Part shown: positions 11,561 through 22,719 of the stretch, piece by piece
Position numbering within the stretch: the stretch's first letter is position 1
Layout: each line of letters starts with the position of its first letter
Assembly: GCA_963691705.1 (NCBI GenBank)
Contig: OY829540.1
Location: 5,718,001-5,782,000 of the forward strand
Direction: 5' to 3'
Source of the DNA: Viola odorata
Lineage: Eukaryota; Streptophyta; Magnoliopsida; Malpighiales; Violaceae
DNA: 64,000 nt
The notes under the pieces: generated by a model
Told to the model about the DNA's origin: nothing
The model's input: the letters and a program-made list of their open reading frames with translations, nothing else
Database searches by the model: none
Position numbers and translations under genes: made by a program

Positions 11561-11983
11561 CTATAATTTGAACAAAAATGATAAAATTACTATAGTTTTG
11601 ATCCTAATCATCTAAGAACGTTTAAATTTACACTATAATTTTTTTTTAACTAAAGATAATTGATTAGTCAAATTATGTATAATTTCTTATCAATCCTTTG
11701 AGATGCTGCCTTAAAAGTAAAATAAAAAAACAAATTAGAAAGCTCTTCTTGAACTAAACACATTAAATACTTTTGAAATAATTAAAATCAAACGTGAAAA
11801 TAATTCATGGGATAATATAATCATAAATTTGTAATTCTTTTCCTTTCTCTTTTTAATAAAAAAATGTTCATTAAAAAGAGACAAAACTGAAAACCAATTT
11901 TTTTTTTGTGTGTGGGTAAAAAGTAAAATTGAACCTTCTTTTGTTTCTCTCCCTTTCCAGCGTCTCTCTAGTCTCTCTACACG
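11561..11983. other. upstream region of the bHLH gene, AT-rich
   Basis: Non-coding AT-rich DNA. The CT-rich stretch from about 11930 to 12060 (TCTCTCTAGTCTCTC) is typical of plant core promoter and leader sequence. Confidence 0.5.
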
Positions 11984-11992
11984 TATATAAAA
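11984..11992 (+). promoter_or_regulatory. TATA box of the LHW-like bHLH gene
   Basis: TATATAAAA about 440 bp upstream of the chosen ATG, followed by CT-rich sequence. A transcription start near 12015-12025 would give a leader of about 400 nt. Confidence 0.6.
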
Positions 11993-12354
11993 ACATAAGA
12001 GTCTCCCTTCTTTGCTTTTATTCTTCTCACCCAGTCACCCTCTCTTCTCCTCTTTCTCGAACCGACCATCATCGCTTTCTTTTTCTCATATAGTATTTCC
12101 TTACAACCAAACCAGCAGAGCAGCAGACTCTGTTTCACGGAAAAACACAGCTTTAGTTTCTCCACATTTTTTCCTAACTTGCAAGCGTCACTACTTTACT
12201 GCTCCACTTACACTTCTTTGCTTTCTGTGTCTTTTTCCTCTAAGAAATTGTTTTCCCTTCGTTGGGTTGTTGCAAAGGAACTGTCTTTCTTCTTCTTTCT
12301 TTGTTGGGTCTCTTGGCATTTTGGTGTTGAGTGACTCAGCTGACTCGGTGATTC

Positions 12355-12381
12355 ATGGGTTCTTTAGCTCCTGAAAGCTGA
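12355..12381 (+). other. short upstream ORF (8 codons) in the bHLH leader
   Basis: ATG at 12355 opens MGSLAPES and stops at 12379-12381, 41 nt before the main ATG. It is the only ATG seen in the inferred leader after about 12020. It could lower translation of the main frame. I cannot tell whether the peptide is conserved. Confidence 0.5.
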
Positions 12382-12422
12382 GATTTTTGTTGTATTCTTG
12401 GGGAGAAGGTAAAGATTGAAAG

Positions 12423-15400
12423 ATGGGTTTGGGGTTAAACGAGATGCTTAAGAGTCTTTGCTGCAGTAACGGGTGGTGTCATGCGATTTTTTGGCGCTTT
12501 GATGAGAGAAATTCCATGTAAGTTTGCTCCTTTCCTTTGTTTTTTATGGCTTGCTTTTGTGCTTTAGCTTCTTTTCATTTTCCCATTCTTTTGTGTCTTT
12601 CTAAGATGAAAAAAATAAATTGATTTTCATCTTATTTTGTTGTTTTTGGATTTTTCTTTTGTTTCCTTTCAAAGTTTTGATCTTTTTCTTGTGCGCATTA
12701 GCTATTCTGTATTTCTTCTTGTCAAATATTTGTTTTGACTTGACTTGAGTTCTTGGAGATTTATCTCCCTTTATTTTTACCAAAAAAATGAGGCATTTTT
12801 GGTTCATCATTTTAATTCCAAGAAATGATTTGCGATTTGGTAACAAAAGTGTTAATCTTGAGCTGGACCAGCTATGGTAAAGTTTTGTTTTCATTCCAAC
12901 TCCAATTTTGACATCATTTTTTCTACCAAAATCATTTAGGCATTTCTAAATTAAGATCAAAGTTCTTATTTTAGGAATACACAAGTTTTCAACTTTACTC
13001 TCTGGCTCAAGTCTCTCTTGGTTTCACATTTGTGTCTGGTTTTTGGTGCCTATGACAGTGACATTTTTGCTTACTTTGGGGAATCTGTTCTTTGAGATGT
13101 TTCCAGGTTGCTGACCGCAGAAGATGCCTACTATGAAGAGGAAATGGGGGCTGTGGTTAATAAAATGATGCAACAAGTCCACATGCTGGGTGAAGGGTAA
13201 GCTCAATTAGGTTTTCTGTTATGCAGTGTGTTCTGTAAAATGACAAATTTTGTTGGTAAATCTCCAAAATTTGTCCTTAAAGTTTTTAGTTTTTTTAACA
13301 ATTTACCAAGATTAAAGCATTTGCTTGACCTTTAGGAGGGTTAATAATGAATTGTTGTCCTTGTCTAATTCAGGATTGTTGGGCAAGCTGCTTCCACTGG
13401 GAGCCACCACTGGATTTTCTCAGATGCTGATGGATCTGTTGGAAGTCAAAATGTATTTCAGATTCTAATTCCTTTTACTCTCTTCTTCTTTTTACGCCAT
13501 TAATTACCATCTCAGTTCTTCTCTTTGTAATTATTTGGAAATTTATTTTTCATTGCAGGATGATTCTTCAATTCACAATCACTTTTCTTCTGGAATAAAG
13601 GTACTTTTTGAAAATTTCAAGGTTATATTTTTCTCTTTTAAAGCTTGTCTATGCTAAAATAATCTGTTTTGGCTTCTGAACTTGTTTGCCACTACCATTT
13701 GAAGCTATCTTTGCATATTCTTCTATTCATGCAACACCTTAGCCTATCTTTCTTTGTTTTCGTTGTTTCATTGGCCATTCTTATTAACTATCGAATGCCT
13801 TTTGCAGACGATCGCAGTGATATCTGTGGATTCTAGAGGAGTGATAGAATTTGGATCCACCAAGAAGGTTAGTGCATTGAGATTATACCAAATGCCTTTC
13901 CCTGTCATGGAAGTGTATAAATAGGGGACAGTTTTTTCAGGTGTCATCTATCACGATAGGCTATTCGCACAGACTCATTTTTGTTATGCATTCATCTGTA
14001 TTACTGTTGTCTGTTTTTTCCACCTTGAAGGCACAAGTTTTCTTATTGACATGTAGGTTTTTTTCCCCAACTCTAATGTTATCACTGTTGCAGATTTTGG
14101 AGGAAGGAGGATTTTTGGATCAGGCAAAGAAAGTGTTCACTGAGATGGAAAATGTTAATAGGCTTACTTTCAAGGATAGTCCATCTTCATCTTTAAACTG
14201 TGAAAGTTATGATCTGAATGAGTGGTTTGATTCTCTCTGCAATGGGAATATCACACCCATAGGTTGTGGCAGCTGCAATGAGCTAATGGATGTAGCTTAT
14301 GCTACTATTAATTCTCAACTGTCTGCTTTCACATCGGATGTTCAGCAAGATAGGATGAACACTTCGCATATGGACTCATCTCAACTCATCAACCATTTGC
14401 GGCCAGCAAGCAATGAGGCTCAAGTGACATTATCCAGTAATCCTTACACTCAATTACAGCAGGTTTCTTCTCAATCTGCTCCTGCGTTGGTCAAGTCAAT
14501 TAGTAAAATCCCTTGCAACAGTACATGGAGCAATGGAGGTTCTGTTTTGAATTCAATAGAGTCACAGTTCCAACCTGAAATGAGGGCCCAAGACTCTCCT
14601 GATGCATTTTCTACGATGGAAAATACTTCAATATCTTGCAAGAATACAGACATTTTCCAATTGGACTCAACAGCTTCCTCATGTGGTATGGGAGGATTCG
14701 TTGATGTAGGAAGAGTTATTCAAGAACCTTCTGAAAAATCGGTGAGCAAACAGCAGTCGCCTTCATTAATTCATGCAAGTGGTGGTGGGCATCCAGAAAG
14801 AGAAAGTAGTCTAGATAGATTACTTGGAGAGTTTAAGTCAGATGATTTAACCACAAATCTCTCTAACTCTGACAGAGTAGATAGTATTCTTGAGTGGTTC
14901 TCTCCTTCATCAGTGCCTAGTATCTGTGAAATGGCAACCATTCTGAATAATAATACTCCACAATTTAAAGGAGTCACTTCAGCATCATCAGGTCTGATAG
15001 GAGACATTTTACTTGACATTCCATTCGAAGAACCAACTACTTCACTGCAAAGTTCTATCACTGATGCGTATGCTTGGAGTGGAAGCCAGAAATCTGCAGT
15101 TGCTAATAGTGCTGAAAAGGATCTATTCGAAGGCTTGGGAGTCGCTTTACAGGCTGGGCTTCGCTGGCAAGATATGATGACTCCAGCGTTGAGTACTGGT
15201 GACATGGCTGTCAGCACTGTTGTGTCGGAATGTGTCTCAGAGTTGGATGCTGGGTCCTCAGTTGCACCCAGGAGAGGATTATTCTCAGAGTTAGGACTAG
15301 AAGAGCTTTTAGATGGTATTAGTAATTCTAATTATTCCATGAAATGTAGCATTGATGATCAATTGTCTAATACCAAGAGAAGGAAAGTGGAAGGTTCATC

Positions 15401-16731
15401 GGTTATTAGTAATCAAGTTCAGTCAGCCAATTTTTCTTACTCCAGTGGCTGCACCAAGATGGAGCATGAGTATAACTTAGAAAAGAGAGACACTCTTATA
15501 CCAAAAACAGAGGTTTTCCAAAAATCGCAAGTAAGCTCATGGATTGATGATAGCTATAGTGCCAGTAATGGAAATACTGCTGTGTCAAAATCCAAGAAGC
15601 CTGAGATGCCTGTCAAAACCACCAAAAAGAGAGCCAAGCCTGGGGAAAGTACTCGACCTAGGCCAAAAGACCGTCAGCAGATCCAAGACCGTCTTAAAGA
15701 GTTGAGAGAGATCATCCCTGATGGTGGAAAGGTAAGAAAAAATCCTGAGGGTGTACCAAAATTTCTGTAATACGGTGGTTATCAAATTTTTTTTTTGAAA
15801 GGGAATACGGTGGTTATCATTGATTTTGATGGTTATATTTACTTCTCTTAATAAATTTGATCGATGCATTCTTTGTTGATGCAACAGTGTAGCATTGATG
15901 CTTTGTTGGATTTCACAATCAAACACATGCTTTTCTTGCAAAATGTGACAAAATATGCTGACAAGCTTAAACAAGCTGATGAATCAAAGGTAAGCAGTTG
16001 TTTTTTCTTTCAGGCAATTAGAAAAGCTTAAATTTGGTGGCATATATCATTAACTGACGCAGTAAATTTGAATTTGCATGTATAGTTGATTGGTCAGGAA
16101 AACAGAATGAATCAGAAAGGCAACGACATGGGCAGTGGTGGTAAAACATGGGCATTGGAAGTTGGAGATGAAACAATGGTTTGCCCTATCATTGTTGAGG
16201 ACCTCAGTCCACCTGGCCTGATGTTTATAGAGGTATGGAGAAGGAAGGGAAAAGGTGTCTTATGATTATGTCATTACCAAATTATAGTGAACTCACTGAT
16301 CGTATTTCCATATTTGCTTTTACAGATGCTTTGCGAAGATCGAGGATTTTTCCTTGAGATAGCAGATGTAATTAAAGGATTTGGCTTGAATATACTGAAG
16401 GGAGTTATGGAAACAAGGGAGGATAAGATATGGGCGCGCTTCATTGTTGAGGTATCTTCATTGAAACATCAATACTTGCTTTTTGAGAAATGGATTGGGG
16501 GTGACTTTTGGTCAAAGAACTTATGTTTTAAATGCTTTACAGGCAAAGATGCATATAACGAGGATGGACATATTTTGGTCCCTTGCGCAGCTTCTAGATC
16601 GAGCAGGCACTAGTGCGTTCGAGTCAATGAATCAGCCCGTAAATGCTGTGAGTAGTGGTATTCCTCTATTGAGCAATTACCAGATGTCTGCACTCCCATG
16701 TCCAATCAGCTTGGCTAACACACTTCAATGA
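12423..16731 (+). CDS. LHW-like: LHW-like bHLH transcription factor
   Basis: Ten coding exons: 12423-12517, 13107-13196, 13374-13452, 13559-13600, 13808-13867, 14094-15731, 15888-15989, 16086-16232, 16326-16451 and 16543-16731; 855 residues. All junctions keep frame. Residues 1 to about 165 form the LHW-type N-terminal (MYC/MYB_N-like) domain, beginning MGLGLNEMLKSLCCSNGWCH. A long, Ser/Asn-rich middle follows. An atypical bHLH spans the exon 6/7 border (about residues 645-700), with RPRPKDRQQIQDRLKELREI as basic region and helix 1 and CSIDALLDFTIKHM as helix 2. The C-terminal part resembles the ACT-like tail of the family. LHW and its relatives heterodimerise with TMO5-type bHLH proteins in vascular tissue, and other members act in plastid or embryo development. 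Which clade member this is cannot be settled here. Confidence 0.92.
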
Positions 16732-17364
16732 TTTACCTCATCCATTCGCAAGATTTCTTAAACTCCTTGAGCATTAACATCTCAGAACTGCTCAGATCCT
16801 GCGTTCTGATTTCCAGAGCCAGGACTAGAGCAGGAAAAGAAGGGCTCTCACATTCTCTTCTGACAATCTTGGAAAGGGAACTGAAACGCGAATGAGATTC
16901 TCCATTCTCTTCCACTAGTTGAAGTAGGGAAATAGTTTTTGTATTTATGTTGTCTTAGGTTGCTACTATCATAACCTGTTTATAGTCTCCAGTGCAGAAA
17001 CAAGTTAGTATTAGGCTAACAGCCAATTGTTGTTGAGTAGATCATGTAGTAGCTTTATAGCCATAGTGTAGGCTATTTTCTATGTTTGGTATATGTTAAA
17101 AGGTGATTATGATTTGTGGAAAAAAAAAACAGATAATTTTAACAGTAATTGCTTGCTAATGATGGTTACAGATTACAAGTAATAAGCTGTTAATTTATTA
17201 GGTTTGCTTACACAGGCAGGTCTATAAAGTTAAAAGTTCAGAGTCTTCAAGTATGAGGCTGAAATTAAAACTGTTGCATTTTGAATGTTGTTGAGAGAGT
17301 TACCCATTACGTATACTTATGATCATCCATCTACCAAGCATTTGTGACAATAAAGTAATCGTCG
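16732..17364. other. 3' flank of the bHLH gene
   Basis: 3' UTR and downstream DNA. No coding frame. A loose T/A-rich region near 16930-17100 probably holds the poly(A) site, but no single strong AATAAA was fixed. Confidence 0.45.
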
Positions 17365-17510
17365 TATTAACAACGATGCTAGTGTTCGAGTGGCAAGGTA
17401 CTTGTCCATCTTTGACTCAAGTTTCATGTTCAAATATGAGAAATGGAAAAAACCATGTTGAAATTTGGGATAGTCATCTACCTTTAAATCGGATAATGTT
17501 CGAGTGAGAT
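17365..17510 (+). mobile_element. possible tRNA-derived SINE remnant
   Basis: GTTCGAGTGGCAAGGTACTTG resembles a Pol III A box region, and CATGTTCAAATATGAG, about 45 bp further, resembles a B box (GGTTCAAATCC type). The spacing and the phrase order fit plant SINE heads. No clear poly(A) tail or target duplication was found. Confidence 0.3.
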
Positions 17511-19530
17511 TAGTCTACTGTCTAAATGGAAACTGAATAAATTACAGAGACTCTCCTGTTTATACAGAAGGGCAGAAGTTTCTGTCATGGATTCAAATTA
17601 CAAACTTGATGGTTGATAATGGCTAATGGTACACTGCTTTCAATATCAAAACCGTACTTTGTTGTGTCATCATCACCACCATTAATGTGAAACCTGTGTA
17701 GCTTAGGCCACAAGCTACCCAGTCATTTATTACCACCAATTATCAACATTGAACTAATCACCCCGCACTAATAAATGACTCACAGACGTTTGTCCAGTAG
17801 GTACTACTTCTTATGCTGCCGACCGAATTTAATTTGCAGATATTAAACTGTTAGGCTTCCAGTTTTGCCAAGCAAGCAAATGAGTATGATTTCCACCATT
17901 TTGTATGATCAAAGTTAGATCACAAAAAATATTTTCAAAATGTCACTATATCTTTTTCTTGTTCCTAAAAGCTTTGAGAGAAGTTTATATATTGTATTTC
18001 AAAAGGCAAAAGAATTTCTTTTATTAGAATGCAGCCAGAAATGTGATGTTGCTCCTCCACCTCCTAATTACACTCTGTTTTTTGTTTTTTGTTTTAAATA
18101 TAATATATGGATGTGATTGCTCACACTAACGTGGAGGCTAGAGGATTTATCTGTTGTTGTTTGAAGTCGTTAGGCCAAGAAATTGCCAAATTTGAAGAAC
18201 CAACTTTTTAATTAGTTCAAGTTTAAATTTAAGTATTTTATTAATGTTAAGCTTTTGGTAAAGCAAGAATTAGCACTATAATTAGGGATATGAGAGGTAA
18301 TTAACTTTTGATAGTTGAATGTGCTTTTCAAATAAGTGCATTTTGTTGGAAGATTCCAACATAATTAGGAGATAAGTGGTGTTTCCATTCAAAGTGATCA
18401 GATGAGAGCATAGGGCCAATCAAAACCCTGCTTAAACCCTAATTATATAGTCCTAGTCATGACCTAATTTGGAAGAAGATATGCAGAAAGCAGTACTAGT
18501 ATTAGTATAAGAATGTGAACCTTTCATCACCTGTTTTTTCTTTTTTGCATATCAGAAACGCATGGCTCTGCCACTTACTCTATCTGTCCTACCCTACAAT
18601 AATACTATACAACAATTTCTACAATCTCGTGGACACTCCACTTTTAATTAAATATGATTTTTGCACCGATATTGGTTGTGGTTGAGTAAGAAAGATCTCG
18701 TTCACTTTTAACCCAAATATTAGATTCGACTATGGAGAATGGAGGGAGTCGCTTACTTTGGAGTCCTAGTGTTTTCAGGAATTTTTTACTTAAAAGATAA
18801 AAATGTCAAATAATTTACACCAACCATAGGTTGTTGTTTGCTGTCAAAGAGTCTTTTGATGGCATTCCTACTCTTGAATGAACTCTAGACCTTAAACTAC
18901 AAGCAATTTGGTCATGTTGGTTGCCAGAGCAGTAGCCAGATAGGGGTTTTATTGTTTTCTTTCTGCAAAGTAGAAGCATTAGGTCCATTTTCTAAATAAT
19001 TAGTGAAACATGACACTCTCCTGCACTAGACAATGTTTGATTGTTCAAGTCTAGCTATTCACCTGAAAATTAAATACTAAAATAATAGTAGAATTCTCAT
19101 GACAAATGAATGTTTTTTTTTTTTCTTTTCATTTTCTGTTCTTCCCAAAAAAAAACAAAAAACCATGATTGTTATGTAATCTTGGGAGAATCCATCTATG
19201 AATCTTGTACAAAGAGCAGAAATGAGATTAGACCATTTTCCTTTCGGAATAGGGAAAGGAACTATAGCCTTTAGAACCACAAAAGCATTGATAGGGTTCA
19301 AGATCATTAGCATTGGACCACCCTGAGGATATGATAAATCAAGAAAAAACCAGTATATCTCTTCACAAATTGTAGAAAACACAAAATATCTGTATATATT
19401 AAAAATGAGTTATCTTGATTGGTGCTGTGGCCTAATTTTATTATCTAATGGAGAGACAGATTAGAGAGGAAGCTGATCAAAGATCCACTCAGATAAAAAC
19501 AGAAAAATTTAAGGTTGGTATTTGTCCAAA
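17511..19530. other. intergenic, no gene seen
   Basis: Two kilobases of AT-rich DNA without recognisable protein or RNA genes. A 101-codon minus-strand frame at 19382-19077 shows no family signature. Confidence 0.5.
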
Positions 19531-19539
19531 TCACTATGA

Positions 19540-19690
19540 TGATGCTCAGCTTTTCCTTCCGGCCGGGACACATTATGTCATCTGCTAGCCCTAGTTTGTC
19601 CTCTCACCCTATGAGCGGAGCTGAGGCTCGAACACGAGTCCTTGTAGCTACTCAGCTATCGGCAGACAACCACGGGACTATATTTGGAAA
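19540..19690 (-). mobile_element. possible tRNA-derived SINE remnant
   Basis: Read on the minus strand, TAGCTGAGTAGC (19658-19647) resembles an A box and GTGTTCGAGCC (19635-19625) a B box. The interval between them is short, as in many plant SINEs, and the sequence cannot fold as a whole tRNA. The downstream part contains GTGTCCCGGCCGGAAGG, of a type seen in SINE tails. Target duplications were not resolved. Confidence 0.35.
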
Positions 19691-19949
19691 GACATTTCAA
19701 GCACAAACAAAAAGCATTAGATTGTTAGTACTTCAAACATTATAACATGACAGTAATTCTTCTATACGAATTGAAAAAAGTATATGGTTCTTTCGAAAAG
19801 TATAACGAAACTACGTAAGATGTTCGCATATAGTTGTCCTCTGATGTCAATCTGACCTACCAAAATAAGAATTAAGAAAAAGCCCTGTCAAATTCCCATG
19901 CAATTGGAATTTTTCTAATTACTATTACTTTAGTTAACTCCTTTACAGT
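19691..19949. other. upstream region of the ALMT gene
   Basis: AT-rich non-coding DNA; no element recognised apart from the TATA box that follows. Confidence 0.4.
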
Positions 19950-19950
19950 T

Positions 19951-19958
19951 TATATATA
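19951..19958 (+). promoter_or_regulatory. TATA box of the ALMT gene
   Basis: TATATATA about 180 bp upstream of the ATG at 20135. A start near 19985 would give a leader of about 150 nt with no upstream ATG of note apart from those near 20010. Confidence 0.55.
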
Positions 19959-20134
19959 AGTTCTTCAATAGTTACTCAACCTAGGCCATCAAAACCATCT
20001 CCTCCCCATTGTATGGAATAATTCTTGGAATCATCTTTTAGCATTTCTCTCCAAGTTCCCATATCAGAAATATTGTTGCTTTCTAGCTTTCAAGTTATCC
20101 AAGCAATCAAACATTTTGTGTACAATTTCAAACT

Positions 20135-22227
20135 ATGGCTCAAGTGAAGGGAGGAGCGAGCGGCGTGGAGTGGACAATTGATGTGGGAGATGGGCTATCA
20201 AAGAGTTTGGTTCCAGAGACGGGGCTCGGCAAGAGGGCTTGGCTAGGGCTAAAGGGTTTTCTGATAGAAAAGTTGGTATTGAAAGTGTGGAGGTTTTTGG
20301 AGAAAGCATGGGATTTAGGGGCAGATGACCCTAGAAAAGTGATCCATTGTCTAAAAGTAGGGATGGCACTCACTGTTGTCTCACTCTTTTACTATTTGAG
20401 ACCTTTGTACGAAGGTGTTGGAGGGAATGCAATGTGGGCTATCATGACAGTTGTAGTTGTCTTTGAAAACACTGTCGGTAAGTAAGTCTTCCGAATCTGG
20501 TGAAACATTCATTATAAGTTGATGAACAGAAAAAAGGAAAAACATCCTTTTTGTTCCTGCACATGATAACAACATTAATCATATCAGTGTCCAAAGTTCT
20601 GCTATTTTCATAATTTCCATGCATTAGGCTAATCTAATGCGGTAAGCGCAATCTAGACTACTGTCATTGGACTAATAAACCTGATGATTTTGCAGGTGCA
20701 ACAATCTGTAAGAGTTTGAATAGAGTGGCTGGTACTTCTCTTGCTGGATTTCTTGCATTTGGAGTCCATTGGGTGGCTAGTCAATCAGGAGATCAGTTCG
20801 AGCCCATAATCGTTGGAGCCTCAGTTTTCTTATTAGGTGTGTATTATCAGACAAGTAAGGAATACAGATAAACTCATCTTTTTCATAATTTAATAACTGG
20901 TTGTTGCTCTCTTTTTTTTCTTTTCTTTTCAGCTACTGCAGCAACGTTCACTAGATTCATTCCCTCATTCAAGGCGCGGTTTGATTATGGTGCCATGATT
21001 TTCATCCTGACTTTCAGCTTGGTAACTGTGTCCGGTTACCGAGTGGATAAACTCTTTAACATGGCACAAAACAGAATATATACCATCATCATTGGCACTT
21101 CCTTGTGCATTCTTGTAACCATGCTTATCTGCCCCATCTGGGCCGGTCAGGAGCTGAACAGTCTGATCGGTCGCAACATGGACAAACTTGCCAACTCCTT
21201 AGAGGGTAAGGACTAATCATACATGACATTTTTCCAATTCAACTCACAAGCAAGTACTAATCAGGCCTACTGCATTTCAGGTTGTGTAGCGATGTATTTC
21301 GATCAAAACGGAGAGCTTACAGGCGATGAAAAACAAGCTGGAAAGAAACTGCTTGGGTACAAATGTGTGCTAAGCTCAAAGGCTGCTGAAGAATCCATGG
21401 TAAGTGTATAATTTAAGGACTAATAAAATCGAAACACCCTCGAATCTCACGCGAACTTTGACTGAAATCGTGTATGGCATTGTTTCCGACAGGCGAATTT
21501 CGCAAGATGGGAGCCTGCACATGGCCGATTTAGCTTCAAACATCCATGGAAGCAGTACATCAAGATCGGAGCATCGATGCGCAGCTGCGCTTGCTGCATT
21601 GAAGCCCTTTACAGTTGCATCAACTCAGACAACCAGGTCACTAATCCAAGATCATACTAATTTTTTTCTGATTACAAAAGATTAGTGACATGTCACGCTA
21701 ATCCAAGGTGTTTTTAAACAAAACAGGCTCCTGAATTCATCAAGAAGCAGCTAAGCAACATTTGCCTAAGAGTGAGCTCCAACTCTTCCATTGTGATAAA
21801 ACAACTGGCAAAAACCATCAAAACAATGAAAAAATCACCCTCCTCAGTTTTCTTGGTCCAAGACATGAACAGTGCAGTACAAGGGCTACAAAACGACTTG
21901 TCATCCCTGTCAAATTTGTTCAAATCATCGCCAGAACTTGCACAACCTGATATAAAAAACACTACGGAGGAAAGTTCTGGTATACCAAAATTGGATACAA
22001 TTCCTGATGTCTTGGAAGTTATTTCTGTGGCAACTTTAGCATCATTGCTGATAGAAATTGCTGGAAGGATCCAAACGATCGTTGATGAAGTTGAACAACT
22101 AGCAAAGTTAGCTGATTTTGATTTTGAGGTTTCAGAATCCAAACAAGATAATGATATGGATGGTAAACTCGTACCAACTCAATTAAAAGATGAGGAAAAA
22201 ACTATGAAGGCTCTGCAAAGAGTCTGA
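20135..22227 (+). CDS. ALMT: aluminium-activated malate transporter (ALMT) family anion channel
   Basis: Six exons: 20135-20477, 20696-20836, 20933-21205, 21281-21399, 21493-21636 and 21727-22227; 506 residues, normal for the family. After a hydrophilic start, hydrophobic segments fill about residues 70-225 (KVGMALTVVSLFYYLRPL, AMWAIMTVVVVFENTV, MIFILTFSLVTVSGYRV and TIIIGTSLCILVTMLICP among them). The large C-terminal cytosolic half carries the family hallmark WEPAHGRF at about residues 298-305. A stretch of conserved Cys (SCACCIEALYSC) and predicted helices complete the protein. ALMT proteins pass malate and other anions across the plasma membrane or tonoplast. The sequence looks closest to the ALMT2/ALMT10 type, but that is from memory and not tested. 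All exon joins keep frame. Confidence 0.93.
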
Positions 22228-22323
22228 GTTTATGTATATATTTTCCTGATATTTGCTATGAACATGATAGTATCAATTGTGGACTCCATCCTAACTCAAG
22301 AGTTTGACTCGGTTGTTAAAGAG

Positions 22324-22329
22324 AATAAA
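22324..22329 (+). terminator. poly(A) signal of the ALMT gene
   Basis: AATAAA about 97 nt after the stop codon, followed by T-rich sequence. Confidence 0.45.
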
Positions 22330-22717
22330 GTCTCTAATTTTTACTAGTTTCAAGTTTTAACGGTTATTATTAAGATTAATAAATTTATATTATTAGAGGT
22401 ACTAAAATAATTCTTGGTAGCATTATTTTGTTAAAAAATGATTTTTTACCATAAAAACTAGGATAGAAAATAGATATAACAAAAACCACTCGGTATAACT
22501 ATTTAAAATATAACAAAAAAAAAAACTTGCATCAAGAGCAACAAGAAAAATAGAGATACAAATTGATATATTTATGATTAGTTGCTAATACAATTGATGT
22601 TGATACCAAAGTTGTCAGTCCCTTTTCGATGATCATCTCGGTTTTGCTACTAGGATGAAATATTCTGATCCCAGTCAAAATACCGGTCCCGAATTGCATC
22701 TCGATTGCTCAATATTC
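22330..22717. other. intergenic, no gene seen
   Basis: AT-rich spacer between the ALMT gene and the mariner-like element, with several A and T runs. Confidence 0.5.
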
Positions 22718-22719
22718 TA

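Noticed and set aside
14771..15217. 148-codon frame antisense to the bHLH gene
   Set aside because: It is the mirror of the Ser-rich coding exon and has no domain of its own.
19077..19382. 101-codon minus-strand ORF
   Set aside because: It starts and ends in low-complexity sequence and shows no family motif; likely chance.
19621..19665. tRNA gene suspected from A-box and B-box-like words
   Set aside because: The boxes are too close and no acceptor stem or anticodon arm can be formed; reclassified as a possible SINE remnant.
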